Origin: Halorubrum salinum
GTDB lineage: Archaea > Halobacteriota > Halobacteria > Halobacteriales > Haloferacaceae
Direction of reading: 5' to 3'
DNA: 64,000 nt
Assembly (NCBI RefSeq): GCF_024494575.1
Contig: NZ_JANHDO010000006.1
Span: 91,298-155,297 of the forward strand
Shown piece after piece: positions 8,056-15,762 of this stretch. Numbering within the stretch: the stretch's first letter is position 1; every line of letters starts with the position of its first letter. The translations under genes were made by a program, and so were the position numbers. The notes under the pieces are model-generated. The model saw only the letters and a program-made list of their open reading frames with translations, searched no databases and had not been told where the DNA came from.

Positions 8056-9357
8056 CTACCGCTCGTTCACGCGGTTGTCCGTCTGCGAGAACGCCTCAGT
8101 CGCCATGTCAGCCCGCTCGGCTGCCTCAATGTGCTGGTACGCCTCGCGAACCTGTTCCTCGCTGTTGTCGAGGTACCGCGCCGCAGCGGCGTAGCCGAAC
8201 TGCCGGACGAGGACCTCCCCGACACCCCGGCGTCCGCCGTGGAGTTCGAGGTAGTCGCCGTCGAGCGAGAGGTCCAGCTCGTCGCGACGCTCGGCGAGCT
8301 CGTCGTGCGTCCAGAGTCGCTCCATGATCGACCGGGCGCCGTCGGTGGTGAGCGGCTTCGGCGCGTCGAGGTCGTGTTCGGCGGCGACGATCAGGTCGGG
8401 CGCCCCGACCCGGACGCTCTCGATCGCGTCGTCGTCGAGACCGGCATCACCCAGTCCGTCGGAGACGTGTGAGGCGAGCGACGGCCGGTGGAGCGTCGTG
8501 AACACCGGCCACGAGTCCGGGACGTCCAGCACCTCGGCGTACCGGCGCAGCGGGCCGATAACAGGCTCGGGGAGTGACGCCTCCTTCCACTCGCGACTCT
8601 TCCGAAACACGGTGACGCTGCTGTCCGCGAACGACACGTCACGCCAGCGGATGCCGTTGCGGCCCTCACGGTCCTCCTTCGGCGCCGAAAGGAACTCCGA
8701 CCCGCGCAGGCCGGTGTAGGCGACGACGTACACGAGCGCCTGTTCGCGACAGCGCTGGTACGCCTCGAACCGCGCTTTCTGTTTGGCCTGCCACGTCTCG
8801 CTCTCCGGGTCGCCCCGGTCGGCGTGCGAAACCTCGATCGCGCCGAGAGCGTCGAACGCCTCTGAGACTCGCCGGTCGACGAACTGCGTGATCAGGTCGC
8901 GGTGGATCGGCTCCCACGCCTGTTGGTCGCCTGGACGTCGGCCGTCGTTCTCGGGGAGCGGGTCTTCGGCGTCCGACTCCCGGGCGTAGTGGCGCGGGAT
9001 GTATCCCTGTGCGTGCGCCCACCCGCACCACGAGGCCACGTGCGCGTAGTAGGTGAGGACGGTCCCGGCGGCGTACCCGGCGGTCGAGAGATACCGCGCG
9101 TAGTCCGAGAACACCGTCGTGTCGAGGTCAGCGAACCGGACGGTGTCGCCGTCGACGACGCCCGCCCACGACTCCGGCGGTGACGCGTTCGCCGAGTCGG
9201 CGGTCTCGCCGAGACACCAGCGCCGGAATCGCTGGAGCTCGCGTTCGGCGTCCGTCCGGTACGCGCCTTGCTCGCCGGCGTCGCCTTTGCCCTTGTCGGT
9301 GAGGTACTTCGTGAACGTATCGTCAATCGCGGTCTCGACGGAGCGGCGGCCCGTCAT
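8056..9357 (-). CDS. Tyrosine recombinase/integrase
   Basis: 433 residues, typical for haloarchaeal site-specific integrases. The N-terminal SAM-like DNA-binding region (about 15-140) contains the arm YARYLSTAGYAAGTVLTYYA. The catalytic domain shows the first Arg in VAYTGLRGSEFLSA, a His/Arg pair in LELHGGRRGVGEVLV and a Tyr nucleophile candidate in EEQVREAYQHIEAAE. It catalyses strand exchange between att sites and may mobilise the neighbouring DNA. The 475 bases upstream are gene-free and are the likeliest place for an attachment site, but I see no tRNA. Next to it on the other side is the CBASS pair, a typical mobile defence cargo. Confidence 0.85.
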   Translation of the reverse strand: MTGRRSVETAIDDTFTKYLTDKGKGDAGEQGAYRTDAERELQRFRRWCLGETADSANASPPESWAGVVDGDTVRFADLDTTVFSDYARYLSTAGYAAGTVLTYYAHVASWCGWAHAQGYIPRHYARESDAEDPLPENDGRRPGDQQAWEPIHRDLITQFVDRRVSEAFDALGAIEVSHADRGDPESETWQAKQKARFEAYQRCREQALVYVVAYTGLRGSEFLSAPKEDREGRNGIRWRDVSFADSSVTVFRKSREWKEASLPEPVIGPLRRYAEVLDVPDSWPVFTTLHRPSLASHVSDGLGDAGLDDDAIESVRVGAPDLIVAAEHDLDAPKPLTTDGARSIMERLWTHDELAERRDELDLSLDGDYLELHGGRRGVGEVLVRQFGYAAAARYLDNSEEQVREAYQHIEAAERADMATEAFSQTDNRVNER

Positions 9358-9832
9358 TGGGCCTCCGTAGTGTGGGGGTTGTGCCGTCGGAACGCCCCTC
9401 CAGCAGCGCCGATCGGGCTGGAGCGCGCGTCGATAGAAGCGTCGGCCATGATTCTGATTCTGCCTCGTTTGGGGCCACGGGTGGGGGTCACTAAGAGTTT
9501 ACTCTGTCTTACTCAACTAAGACAAAGTATGTTATTTTGGGCGCTATTTGGTTTTGTGAGAGTTTGTCCGGTGGTATCGGGTGCGAGAGTCATTCTTAGC
9601 GGCATAGGCTCTTAGTAAATTGTATATCGCTATATAAACTTTCTGCGCCGGTTCAAATTGCCACCCGACCCCCCTTTTGTTCCCGTGGGAACGGCCCGCC
9701 TTCTGGCAAATTCCAGTGGTAATTATCACTTCCACACCGGTCTACCTACGCTTAAGCCACCGGCGGCCGTTGTTTCATCTGGATGTCCATTGAACACACT
9801 ACATCCCAAACCGAAGCGGAGGCGGGCGATTA
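9358..9832. other. Gene-free region between integrase and CBASS
   Basis: No credible coding frame. The stretch 9480-9650 is AT-rich and contains TGTCTTA (9505-9511) and its inverse TAAGACA (9518-9524) separated by 6 bases, a possible binding site. It must hold the divergent promoters of the integrase and the CD-NTase gene and could contain attP. TATATCGCTATATAAAC near 9625 is a TATA-like candidate. Confidence 0.4.
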
Positions 9833-10762
9833 ATGGCGGTTCGGAAGTCCAAGATCCCAGACACATGGGCCAAGCGAAGGACAGCAGCAAATCAGAACTC
9901 AAAGACTGCCCGAGCGAGGATCAAGGGTGACCTGAATCGCGATCGGTCAGCTCTTGTTCAGCACACCGACATCAACGCGTTCACGATCTACACGCAGGGA
10001 TCCTACAAGAACTACACCAACACGAGAGGGTCGAGCGACCTCGATCTGATTGTACAACTCCGATCCCCTTGGAGGCGGGACCTCAGCGATCTCACCGCCG
10101 AGCAGCGGGACCGGTACCACGATGAAAACTCCCCGGCTGATTACGGCTACGACGATGGCTTTCGTGATAGCGTCGTACAAGCCCTGCGGCAGTTCTATCG
10201 CGAGAACCGACTGAAGGACCCCATCGATAATTCTGGAAAGGCAATCGAGATATCGGGTCGTCACAACCCGCTTCCCATCGACGTTGACGTGGTCGCCGCC
10301 CAGGAGTACCGCATCTACCATTCCTACCCCGAGAATGGAGACCCCGAATACACAGAGGGGATGATATTCAAGCCTCTCATGAGTGACGAGTGGTGGGTCA
10401 ACTTCCCGAAGGTACACTACGAGAACGGGAACGCGAAACACGACAACTTCCGCGAGACTGTGCGGATATTCAAAAACGCGAGAGGCCACTACAACGATAA
10501 CCACTGGCTCACTCTCGACACGCCCTCCTACTACATCGAGTGCCTGATTTACAATGTCCCCGACCACGTGCTAAAAACGTCTGATCTCACCGATCGGTTC
10601 GACAGCGTACTCTCCTGGTTTGAACGGGACAGCACGGACATCACTGGCTTCGATCAGGTGTCAGAGATGGAGGCCCTGTTCGGAGATGAGAACACGCAGT
10701 GGAACACTGACGACGCTGAGGAGTACATCGAGAAGATGCGGTCGATGTTCGACGACCTCTAA
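9833..10762 (+). CDS. CD-NTase (cGAS/DncV-like nucleotidyltransferase) of CBASS
   Basis: 309 residues. The nucleotidyltransferase active site is visible: GSY at 56-58 followed by SSDLDLIV with Asp69 and Asp71, and a third acidic pair in IDVDVV (Asp150/152). A long N-terminal helix precedes it, and the C-terminal helical half (VNFPKVHYENGNAKHDNFRE) is typical of CD-NTases. In CBASS such enzymes sense infection and make cyclic oligonucleotides that activate a partner effector. The next gene overlaps by one base (TAATG) and encodes a Cap15-like effector, which fits well. No Cap2/Cap3 or HORMA/TRIP13 genes accompany it, so the system would be the minimal type I form. Product nucleotide cannot be told. 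Confidence 0.85.
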   Translation: MAVRKSKIPDTWAKRRTAANQNSKTARARIKGDLNRDRSALVQHTDINAFTIYTQGSYKNYTNTRGSSDLDLIVQLRSPWRRDLSDLTAEQRDRYHDENSPADYGYDDGFRDSVVQALRQFYRENRLKDPIDNSGKAIEISGRHNPLPIDVDVVAAQEYRIYHSYPENGDPEYTEGMIFKPLMSDEWWVNFPKVHYENGNAKHDNFRETVRIFKNARGHYNDNHWLTLDTPSYYIECLIYNVPDHVLKTSDLTDRFDSVLSWFERDSTDITGFDQVSEMEALFGDENTQWNTDDAEEYIEKMRSMFDDL

Positions 10763-11400
10763 TGCGCGGGACCCACGGGTTCTCGACCGACCGGCTGCGC
10801 CGGCGCCGTGTCACCCTTTTTGCGATCGGTGCGGCGGGTGTTCTGATAGCTAATAATCTCGGCCCATCAGTCGCCCTATTCACGGGGTACGAGATATTCA
10901 CCAACGTGACGATTTCGTTCGTACTGGCGTCAACAGCAGTATATTTCCTTGTTGCGAGAGGACTGTGGAACGTCTGGCCGATTTCGGTGGCAATAGGATC
11001 ACCACCAGATCTCAGCGGCGAGTGGACCGGCCACCTCTACACAGACACGGACGAGTACGACGACGAAGACGTGGCTGCCGTCAACGAGCTCGGACACGGC
11101 CTCGTGAAGATGGAGGCAACTCTGCGAATCAAGCAGTCGTGGGACCAGATTCTCGTCGAGCTGGTCGGCCCGAACTCGAATTCAAATAGCACGGGTGCGA
11201 CCATCCTAACCGGCAACGGACCAACCACACTAACCTATAATTACAACAATCAGGGTACCGACTTCCATGACGAGTTGGACCAACACGTTGGGACGACCAC
11301 TGTTGAGTACGACCCTGAATCTGAAACACTCGAAGGGACGTACTACACGGGGCCAAATCGAGAGAATCACGGCCGTCTTGAGGTCGAACGCACTTCCTGA
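10762..11400 (+). CDS. Cap15-like CBASS membrane effector
   Basis: 212 residues. A basic N-terminus (TDRLRRRRVTL) leads into two membrane helices (LFAIGAAGVLIANNL, residues about 18-40, and VTISFVLASTAVYFLVARGL, about 49-68). A beta-rich domain from about 80 starts PPDLSGEWTGHLYTD and ends in alternating strands (TTVEYDPESETLEGTYYTGP). Two helices plus a beta-barrel opening with an L-S-G-x-W motif is the Cap15 layout; Cap15 oligomerises in the membrane when its barrel binds a cyclic dinucleotide. The start codon shares its A with the stop of the CD-NTase gene, so the two are translationally coupled. Confidence 0.8.
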   Translation: MRGTHGFSTDRLRRRRVTLFAIGAAGVLIANNLGPSVALFTGYEIFTNVTISFVLASTAVYFLVARGLWNVWPISVAIGSPPDLSGEWTGHLYTDTDEYDDEDVAAVNELGHGLVKMEATLRIKQSWDQILVELVGPNSNSNSTGATILTGNGPTTLTYNYNNQGTDFHDELDQHVGTTTVEYDPESETLEGTYYTGPNRENHGRLEVERTS

Positions 11401-11637
11401 CGGCTAAACTGATTCACCGACCCGAATCATTTACACTTTCACCGATTGTCTATGGCTCACCTGGTTTAAACAACTCTCCGCGCGGTAGCCATTTCCCGAG
11501 TGCTGGATTCGTGTGCCATCCCGCGGTGGGTCGTGTCGCTGTCGGAGTCCTCTTCGGCAACGCTGGCACTCTGAGGGGGTTTGGTTACTTGGAGAATGAT
11601 TCCGTTACCGGTGGTCCTGAGCTGGTTCGGCATCTAC

Positions 11638-12126
11638 TCAATCACCTCCGGTAGAGCCATAATCAAACAGTTCTGGTTCCGCATCCTTCGGCTGGTATAG
11701 AGGGTGGTTAGGGTGTCCTTCCTTCGTCCTATTCAATGCGTAGAGGTCGGTATCAAGCATTTCGACGACCTCGGGACCCCGATTGTACAACGCCCCATCC
11801 GTGCCCCACGCAACGACAGTCATGTCCACTTCCTCGCAGATCGAACGGAGGTGTTCATCGTTTTTGGGACCAATTGGGTTGTCGTATTCGCGAAGCTGCG
11901 ACCGATCAGTCGCTCGGTACGCGAACAGGTTTCCTACAAGTATTGATCCGTATCCCCAGTCTTTCGCGTAGCCGAGGCAGCGCCGGATCGTGTTGTCGTC
12001 TTCGGATTCATCGGCCGTACTCGGGTTGAGCATAATGAAGCCGAGCGTTGGATTATCTCGGTCCCACGTTCGACTGAGGCGGTATCGATACACTCGGTCA
12101 GGACTCAGCACAGCGTCACTGTCCAT
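11638..12126 (-). CDS. DUF1643-family protein
   Basis: 162 residues. The sequence shows the DUF1643 signature: YRYRLSRTWDRDNPTLGFIM, LNPSTADESEDDNTIRRCLG, LVGNLFAYRATD and VVAWGTDG. The family is widespread on plasmids and phages; its biochemical role is not established. The start overlaps the end of the 44-residue gene upstream, so the two probably form one transcript. About 240 bases between its stop and the CBASS effector hold no gene. Confidence 0.85.
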   Translation of the reverse strand: MDSDAVLSPDRVYRYRLSRTWDRDNPTLGFIMLNPSTADESEDDNTIRRCLGYAKDWGYGSILVGNLFAYRATDRSQLREYDNPIGPKNDEHLRSICEEVDMTVVAWGTDGALYNRGPEVVEMLDTDLYALNRTKEGHPNHPLYQPKDAEPELFDYGSTGGD

Positions 12127-12250
12127 AGTCCACCTCCTGAATCGTCGCGATCGTTCCGAGTGTCGGGTACTCCCACCGGATCAGTTCGTCGTCCTCAACG
12201 TGTGGACCACAGCGTGAAGTATCGGCTGTGAAGATATTGTGGAATAGCAT
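12116..12250 (-). CDS. 44-residue protein upstream of DUF1643 gene
   Basis: The minus-strand ATG at 12250 opens MLFHNIFTADTSRCGPHV, continues EDDELIRWEYPTLGTIATIQ and ends EVDYGQ with a TGA at 12116-12118. It overlaps the DUF1643 start by 11 bases, and a TATA-like AT palindrome lies directly upstream. The residue usage is like real haloarchaeal proteins. Function unknown. Confidence 0.55.
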   Translation of the reverse strand: MLFHNIFTADTSRCGPHVEDDELIRWEYPTLGTIATIQEVDYGQ

Positions 12251-12251
12251 T

Positions 12252-12275
12252 CTATTTTAAAATAGTATTCTATTC
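12252..12275. promoter_or_regulatory. Palindromic operator, copy 1 (partition locus)
   Basis: CTATTTTAAAATAG is a perfect 14-base palindrome, followed by TATTC and TATTC. The same layout with two substitutions recurs at 13682-13705 upstream of parA. It overlaps the stop of the ParA partner gene and sits directly before the 44-residue gene. A site bound by the partner protein (operator and/or centromere) is the simplest reading. Confidence 0.6.
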
Positions 12276-12671
12276 AGACAATTCTGAAGAAGCAGATTCG
12301 CGGGCCTGTTCGAACCGTTCGGCCACTTCATCCACGAGATCCTCCTCCACGACAGTTCGTAGGAGGGCATCGGTCATCTCACGAACGACGATTTTCTGGT
12401 AGCCCTGCTGGTTGAGCTCCCGCTCCAATTCGTATTTCAGCCAAGAATCGAAGTCCTCAATCGTAGCCTCACGGGCGTAGAAGGGCCGCTGTTTGGCAGC
12501 CTCATAGCTGAACGCAGTGTCGGTTATCGGGTCCCGCGGCTCGACCGAGTCCCGAGCAGAGGTCTCCTCGGTCGTCTCCGATTCAGATGCGTCATCCGTA
12601 TCCTGTGGGTCGTCATCCGGTTCATCCTCGAGCGTCTCCCCAAGGTCGGCGAACGGATCGTCCTCACTCAT
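12270..12671 (-). CDS. ParA partner protein (candidate ParB-like/centromere binder)
   Basis: 133 residues. An acidic, disordered N-terminal half (residues 1-60, rich in D/E/S/T) is followed by a helical C-terminal half (FYAREATIEDFDSWLKYELE, VVREMTDALLRTVVEEDLVD). The start overlaps the stop of parA by 8 bases, so the two are translationally coupled. In haloarchaeal plasmids ParA is often paired with a small non-ParB protein; a DNA-binding partner role is inferred from position and from the repeated sites flanking the operon. Confidence 0.65.
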   Translation of the reverse strand: MSEDDPFADLGETLEDEPDDDPQDTDDASESETTEETSARDSVEPRDPITDTAFSYEAAKQRPFYAREATIEDFDSWLKYELERELNQQGYQKIVVREMTDALLRTVVEEDLVDEVAERFEQARESASSELSE

Positions 12672-13620
12672 GACGGACCACCTCGCCGGCCTCGACGATG
12701 TGCGCCAACTCGTCGAAACACGTCAACTGGTCACAGGCTGGATCGTAGTCCAGCAGGGGTTTGCGTTCGCCGTAGGCCTTCGTGATGCTGGTTCGGTCCC
12801 GGATGCCCGGTGAGGGTTTGAGATCGCCGGCGTCGACAGCCTCCCAGTCCGTGATCCGCGCGAAATTTGGGATGCGATCCTGAAGGCTATCGTGCGAGTT
12901 GAGACGTTCGAGGAGCTGGCGATCCTGAGTTTGTTGATCGATACGGCCGCTCAACATGTTCGGAACCAGCGACAGGACGTCAACGTCCATATGCTGCCGA
13001 AGCGGAGAGATCTGTCGCTCGATGGTTCGCTCCAAGCCGGCCATCGCCTCGTTTCCAGGCGCGAGCGGAAGCACGAGATTCGCCGTCGCGACAAGCGCGT
13101 TGTCCGTGAGTCGGGACCGGTACGCCGGCGAATCCGTGACAATATAGTCGTACGTGTCTCCGAGGAGTGGGTCGACGACTTCCCGCTTGAGCAGCGCAGA
13201 GGGTTGGAACACGTCGCCCACGACGATCTCTCGCTCGACCTGCTCGAGATCCTCGCTGGAGGGGAGGATGTCGAACTCGTAGCCGGTATCATAGACGACA
13301 GAGGTCGGGTCAGCATCGTCGAAGAAGACATCACCAATGGTTTCCTCTGTGTTGTGGTATTCGTCGTCATAGCCTAATCCGACGGATGCGTGACCGTTCG
13401 GGTCAAGATCAATGAGGAGAACATCGTGATCTTGAGCAGCCAGCTGTCGGGCGAGGTTGACTGCGATCGTTGATTTGCCAACACCCCCCTTCAGCATACA
13501 AACCGACACAGCGCGAGAATTCCCGCCGGTCTGTGCCGAGCTATATGGGCCATTTGGGCTATTTGTGCTATCTATACTATTCTTGCTATCTGAGCCATTC
13601 ATACTATTCAACAGTATCAT
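12664..13620 (-). CDS. parA: ParA-family partition ATPase
   Basis: 318 residues from the ATG at 13620; a second in-frame ATG at 13602 is also possible. The deviant Walker A motif KGGVGKST is at residues 44-51 with the signature lysine, then LLIDLDPNGHASVGLGY (Walker A' and switch) and YDYIVTDSPAYRSRL (Walker B). ParA ATPases move plasmid copies apart on the nucleoid. The first 28 residues are an odd three-residue repeat of the form x-[N/D]-[S/G] (NSMNGSDSKNSIDSTNSPNG), which is the translation of a 9-base tandem repeat listed separately. The partner gene follows with an 8-base overlap. Expression is probably autoregulated through operators upstream (13627-13720). Confidence 0.92.
   Translation of the reverse strand: MILLNSMNGSDSKNSIDSTNSPNGPYSSAQTGGNSRAVSVCMLKGGVGKSTIAVNLARQLAAQDHDVLLIDLDPNGHASVGLGYDDEYHNTEETIGDVFFDDADPTSVVYDTGYEFDILPSSEDLEQVEREIVVGDVFQPSALLKREVVDPLLGDTYDYIVTDSPAYRSRLTDNALVATANLVLPLAPGNEAMAGLERTIERQISPLRQHMDVDVLSLVPNMLSGRIDQQTQDRQLLERLNSHDSLQDRIPNFARITDWEAVDAGDLKPSPGIRDRTSITKAYGERKPLLDYDPACDQLTCFDELAHIVEAGEVVRHE
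13540..13611. repeat. Eight tandem 9-bp repeats inside the start of parA
   Basis: On the plus strand eight consecutive 9-base units follow the pattern [G/A]C[T/C]AT then four variable bases: GCTATATGG, GCCATTTGG, GCTATTTGT, GCTATCTAT, ACTATTCTT, GCTATCTGA, GCCATTCAT, ACTATTCAA. The array is in phase with the parA codons, giving a three-residue protein repeat. The conserved CTAT core matches the CTATT/AATAG core of the operators on either side of the operon. It looks like an iteron or centromere array embedded in the coding sequence. Confidence 0.75.
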
Positions 13621-13645
13621 CCCCTCACGACTTAACTCTGTGGTG

Positions 13646-13719
13646 AATAGTTTGAATAGCGTTCTATTCCTCTCGATAGAGCTATTTTAGAATAGTATTC
13701 GATTCCTGAATAGAATAGA
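13646..13719. promoter_or_regulatory. parA promoter/operator region with repeated GAATAG sites, copy 2
   Basis: Upstream of parA the motif GAATAG or its inverse CTATTC recurs at least six times: GTGAATAG, TGAATAG, GTTCTATTC, then the palindrome CTATTTTAGAATAG at 13682-13695 (extended to 13705) and TGAATAGAATAG near 13707. The palindrome and its flank match the site at 12252-12275. Together with the 9-bp array this brackets the operon with one family of sites. Confidence 0.65.
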
Positions 13720-13740
13720 TAGAAGAGGGGATCTTAGGCC

Positions 13741-14245
13741 CAGGAAATGAGTTCTAACATTGACCGTGGCTGGAGATGCTAACGGATGTCCTAGTCCGTG
13801 CCGAACAGTACCGCGTGGACTTGTTGGCTACCCACGTACTCTGCCGACTCGTCGAACTACTGTCAGGCGTCTCGATCAGTTATCGATGCCCGGGCGTGTG
13901 GTATGACTTACACGGCTCCACCTTGGCTGTGTTCTCGTGTAGGTCTATTTATTTATACTAGTACGGGTTTACACGGCTTTACGAGAATCACTACCTTTTG
14001 ACTCTATTGGCAGTAGAGTTGTTACCTCATAACAACTTGTCTGAATAACACGATCACAATCAGAATGATTGGAATACTCTCACATAGCAGAGCAAGAAGA
14101 GGTTTCCATGAAGAATTCAGTCGTTGGAGGAAGTAGCAGAAGGAGGAAATATGTGTCGCATGAATAATAAATAAAACCATACAGTTAACACAGCTGTTAT
14201 AATCACACGGCCTTTTTATCTAAATAATATTAGTTTCCAATTATC
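13741..14245. other. Gene-free region, AT-rich towards its right end
   Basis: No supported gene. The left part (13760-13920) is GC-balanced and may be a relic; TTACACGGCT occurs twice (13908-13917 and 13969-13978). From about 13940 the DNA becomes very AT-rich and stays so through the following phosphoesterase gene. TTTTTATC at 14213-14220 is the TATA-like box of that gene, 25 bases before its ATG. Confidence 0.45.
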
Positions 14246-15226
14246 ATGGTTGGTGAATTTGAAAAATATATTGAAAATGAAGTCGTCATCCTGACCCGGA
14301 TTGACGTAAATGAGCCGAAAGTAGCAAGTTTGAGAGTGCGGCGGTCAAATGGTACTACTCATCAATTTCGGTTATCAGATAACGAACCACTGAACATATG
14401 TTGGGCAGTCGGTGAAGAATATGAATTAAAAGATGTCGAGCTGCGGTCTAGATCGGATGGGGGGCATTTTTTAGCTGAGACTGACAATACATCGGTTAGA
14501 AGAGTCTCAAACGATGCCTTTGACTTCTTGGTAGTAGGTGATACCCATTTTGGATATAGAAATCGAACAACCAATGTTGATTCTCGGTATATAAATGGAT
14601 ATGAATTTAATGTTTTAGATCTATTAGTTGAACTATCTGATAAGTGGAATATTGATGGCATATTACACACTGGAGACTTGTTCGACCACAGAGTGGATAA
14701 ATACGGATACAATAATGTTAAAGAGAAATTTGATCAACTTGGTGATATGGATGTTGAGGTATTGTTTGTAACTGGAAATCATGATAATAAAGTAGAGAGT
14801 AGAATTTCATCAATTTCTTCTCTTCCCAATATAAACAGACTTGATCAGACTGCTAACTGGGGGTCTATGGGTGGGTTCAATATTCTAGGACTGAATTCCA
14901 GTTCCTTCAATAATATATCCGATTTTGATTGGACAAAGTTCGAACAAAAGTATAAAGGACCGAACGTGCTCATCGCACACCCAAAGAGCATAGATATGGA
15001 GCTATCGACATTTGATCAGCTAATAAAAGATACTAATGAGGAATGGTTTATTTTTCTTGGACATCATCACGAAGAAGGAGAAATTGATGAGAAAAATCTA
15101 AAAATAATTTTTACTGGATTTCCAAGTAAACTAGATGATACAGGTTCTGTATGGAGAATGAGAGGAGGAAATGGGCACTGTAGAATCGTCCGTCACCGGC
15201 TCGGTAAGTGGAACAAATTATACTAA
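14246..15226 (+). CDS. Calcineurin-like metallophosphoesterase (Mre11/SbcD-like fold)
   Basis: 326 residues. After about 90 residues of beta-rich N-terminus the five metal-binding motifs appear in order: VVGDTHFG, LHTGDLFDH, VTGNHDNK, LIAHPK and FLGHHHEEG. This set (D-x-H, G-D, G-N-H-D, H, G-H-x-H) defines two-metal phosphoesterases, including nucleases such as SbcD/Mre11. No capping domain long enough for a true Mre11 follows. The gene is strikingly AT-rich compared with its neighbours, which indicates recent transfer from a low-GC source. It begins the defence island, so a nuclease or nucleotide-degrading defence role is possible but unproven. Confidence 0.85.
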   Translation: MVGEFEKYIENEVVILTRIDVNEPKVASLRVRRSNGTTHQFRLSDNEPLNICWAVGEEYELKDVELRSRSDGGHFLAETDNTSVRRVSNDAFDFLVVGDTHFGYRNRTTNVDSRYINGYEFNVLDLLVELSDKWNIDGILHTGDLFDHRVDKYGYNNVKEKFDQLGDMDVEVLFVTGNHDNKVESRISSISSLPNINRLDQTANWGSMGGFNILGLNSSSFNNISDFDWTKFEQKYKGPNVLIAHPKSIDMELSTFDQLIKDTNEEWFIFLGHHHEEGEIDEKNLKIIFTGFPSKLDDTGSVWRMRGGNGHCRIVRHRLGKWNKLY

Positions 15227-15357
15227 TTCGTATTATAAAATCGGGCTGATAACCAGATCGGGCTTACTTGGGACAGTCACTTGTAGTGATTTGTGCTATC
15301 TACTTGTTATCCTATGCGTCCGATATCTATCAGTTTTCTACGGATATAGATCACTAC

Positions 15358-15591
15358 TCAGTCGTCCATTTCAAATAGTCCTCTTCTCAATTGCCGTTTC
15401 TCTCCCTCTGTATGCTGGTCGTAGTGTTCTTCGATAACATCGGTAGATACGTCGATCCGGTCGGACACCAGTTCCTTCGAGTGACCCTTGTTGAGCCACG
15501 CGGTAATAGCGCCGCGACGGAACGAGTGAGGCTTCACGGAGTCGGGACAGTCGGAAGCGTTCAATTTCTTCGTAGCCTCGCACGTCTCCAT
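15358..15591 (-). pseudogene. C-terminal relic of a tyrosine integrase
   Basis: About 77 codons read METCEATKKLNASDCPDSV, KPHSFRRGAITAWLNKGHSK and EEHYDQHTEGEKRQLRR. HSFRRGAIT is the His-x-x-Arg box and EHYDQ the Tyr nucleophile region of tyrosine recombinases, but the remaining two-thirds of a normal integrase are missing. It marks the left edge of the helicase-nuclease island and is probably the trace of the insertion event. Confidence 0.7.
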
Positions 15592-15762
15592 CTCACGCTC
15601 TTCAACAAGACAGATAGCTTGTTCACTTGACTGGAATACCCTTATTCCGCTTCGGAAGAGTAGATCGCAACAGAGATAGTTTTATGAGTTCAGATGATTC
15701 CGGATATACAAGTCAGAAGCGAGAGAAAACTAACAGCAGGCTCCGTAGCAGAAGGGGCATCG

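Noticed and set aside
9640..9670. tRNA-like GCCGGTTCAAATTGCC near the integrase, possible att site in a tRNA
   Set aside because: The T-loop resemblance is superficial: the flanking bases do not form a T-stem and no acceptor or anticodon arm is found.
9947..10567. 206-codon minus-strand frame opposite the CD-NTase gene
   Set aside because: The plus-strand frame carries a complete nucleotidyltransferase active site and the overlap to the effector gene; the antisense frame has no domain.
13776..13961. 61-codon ORF in the spacer left of the phosphoesterase gene
   Set aside because: No start signal, no domain, and it crosses a composition change; treated as non-coding.
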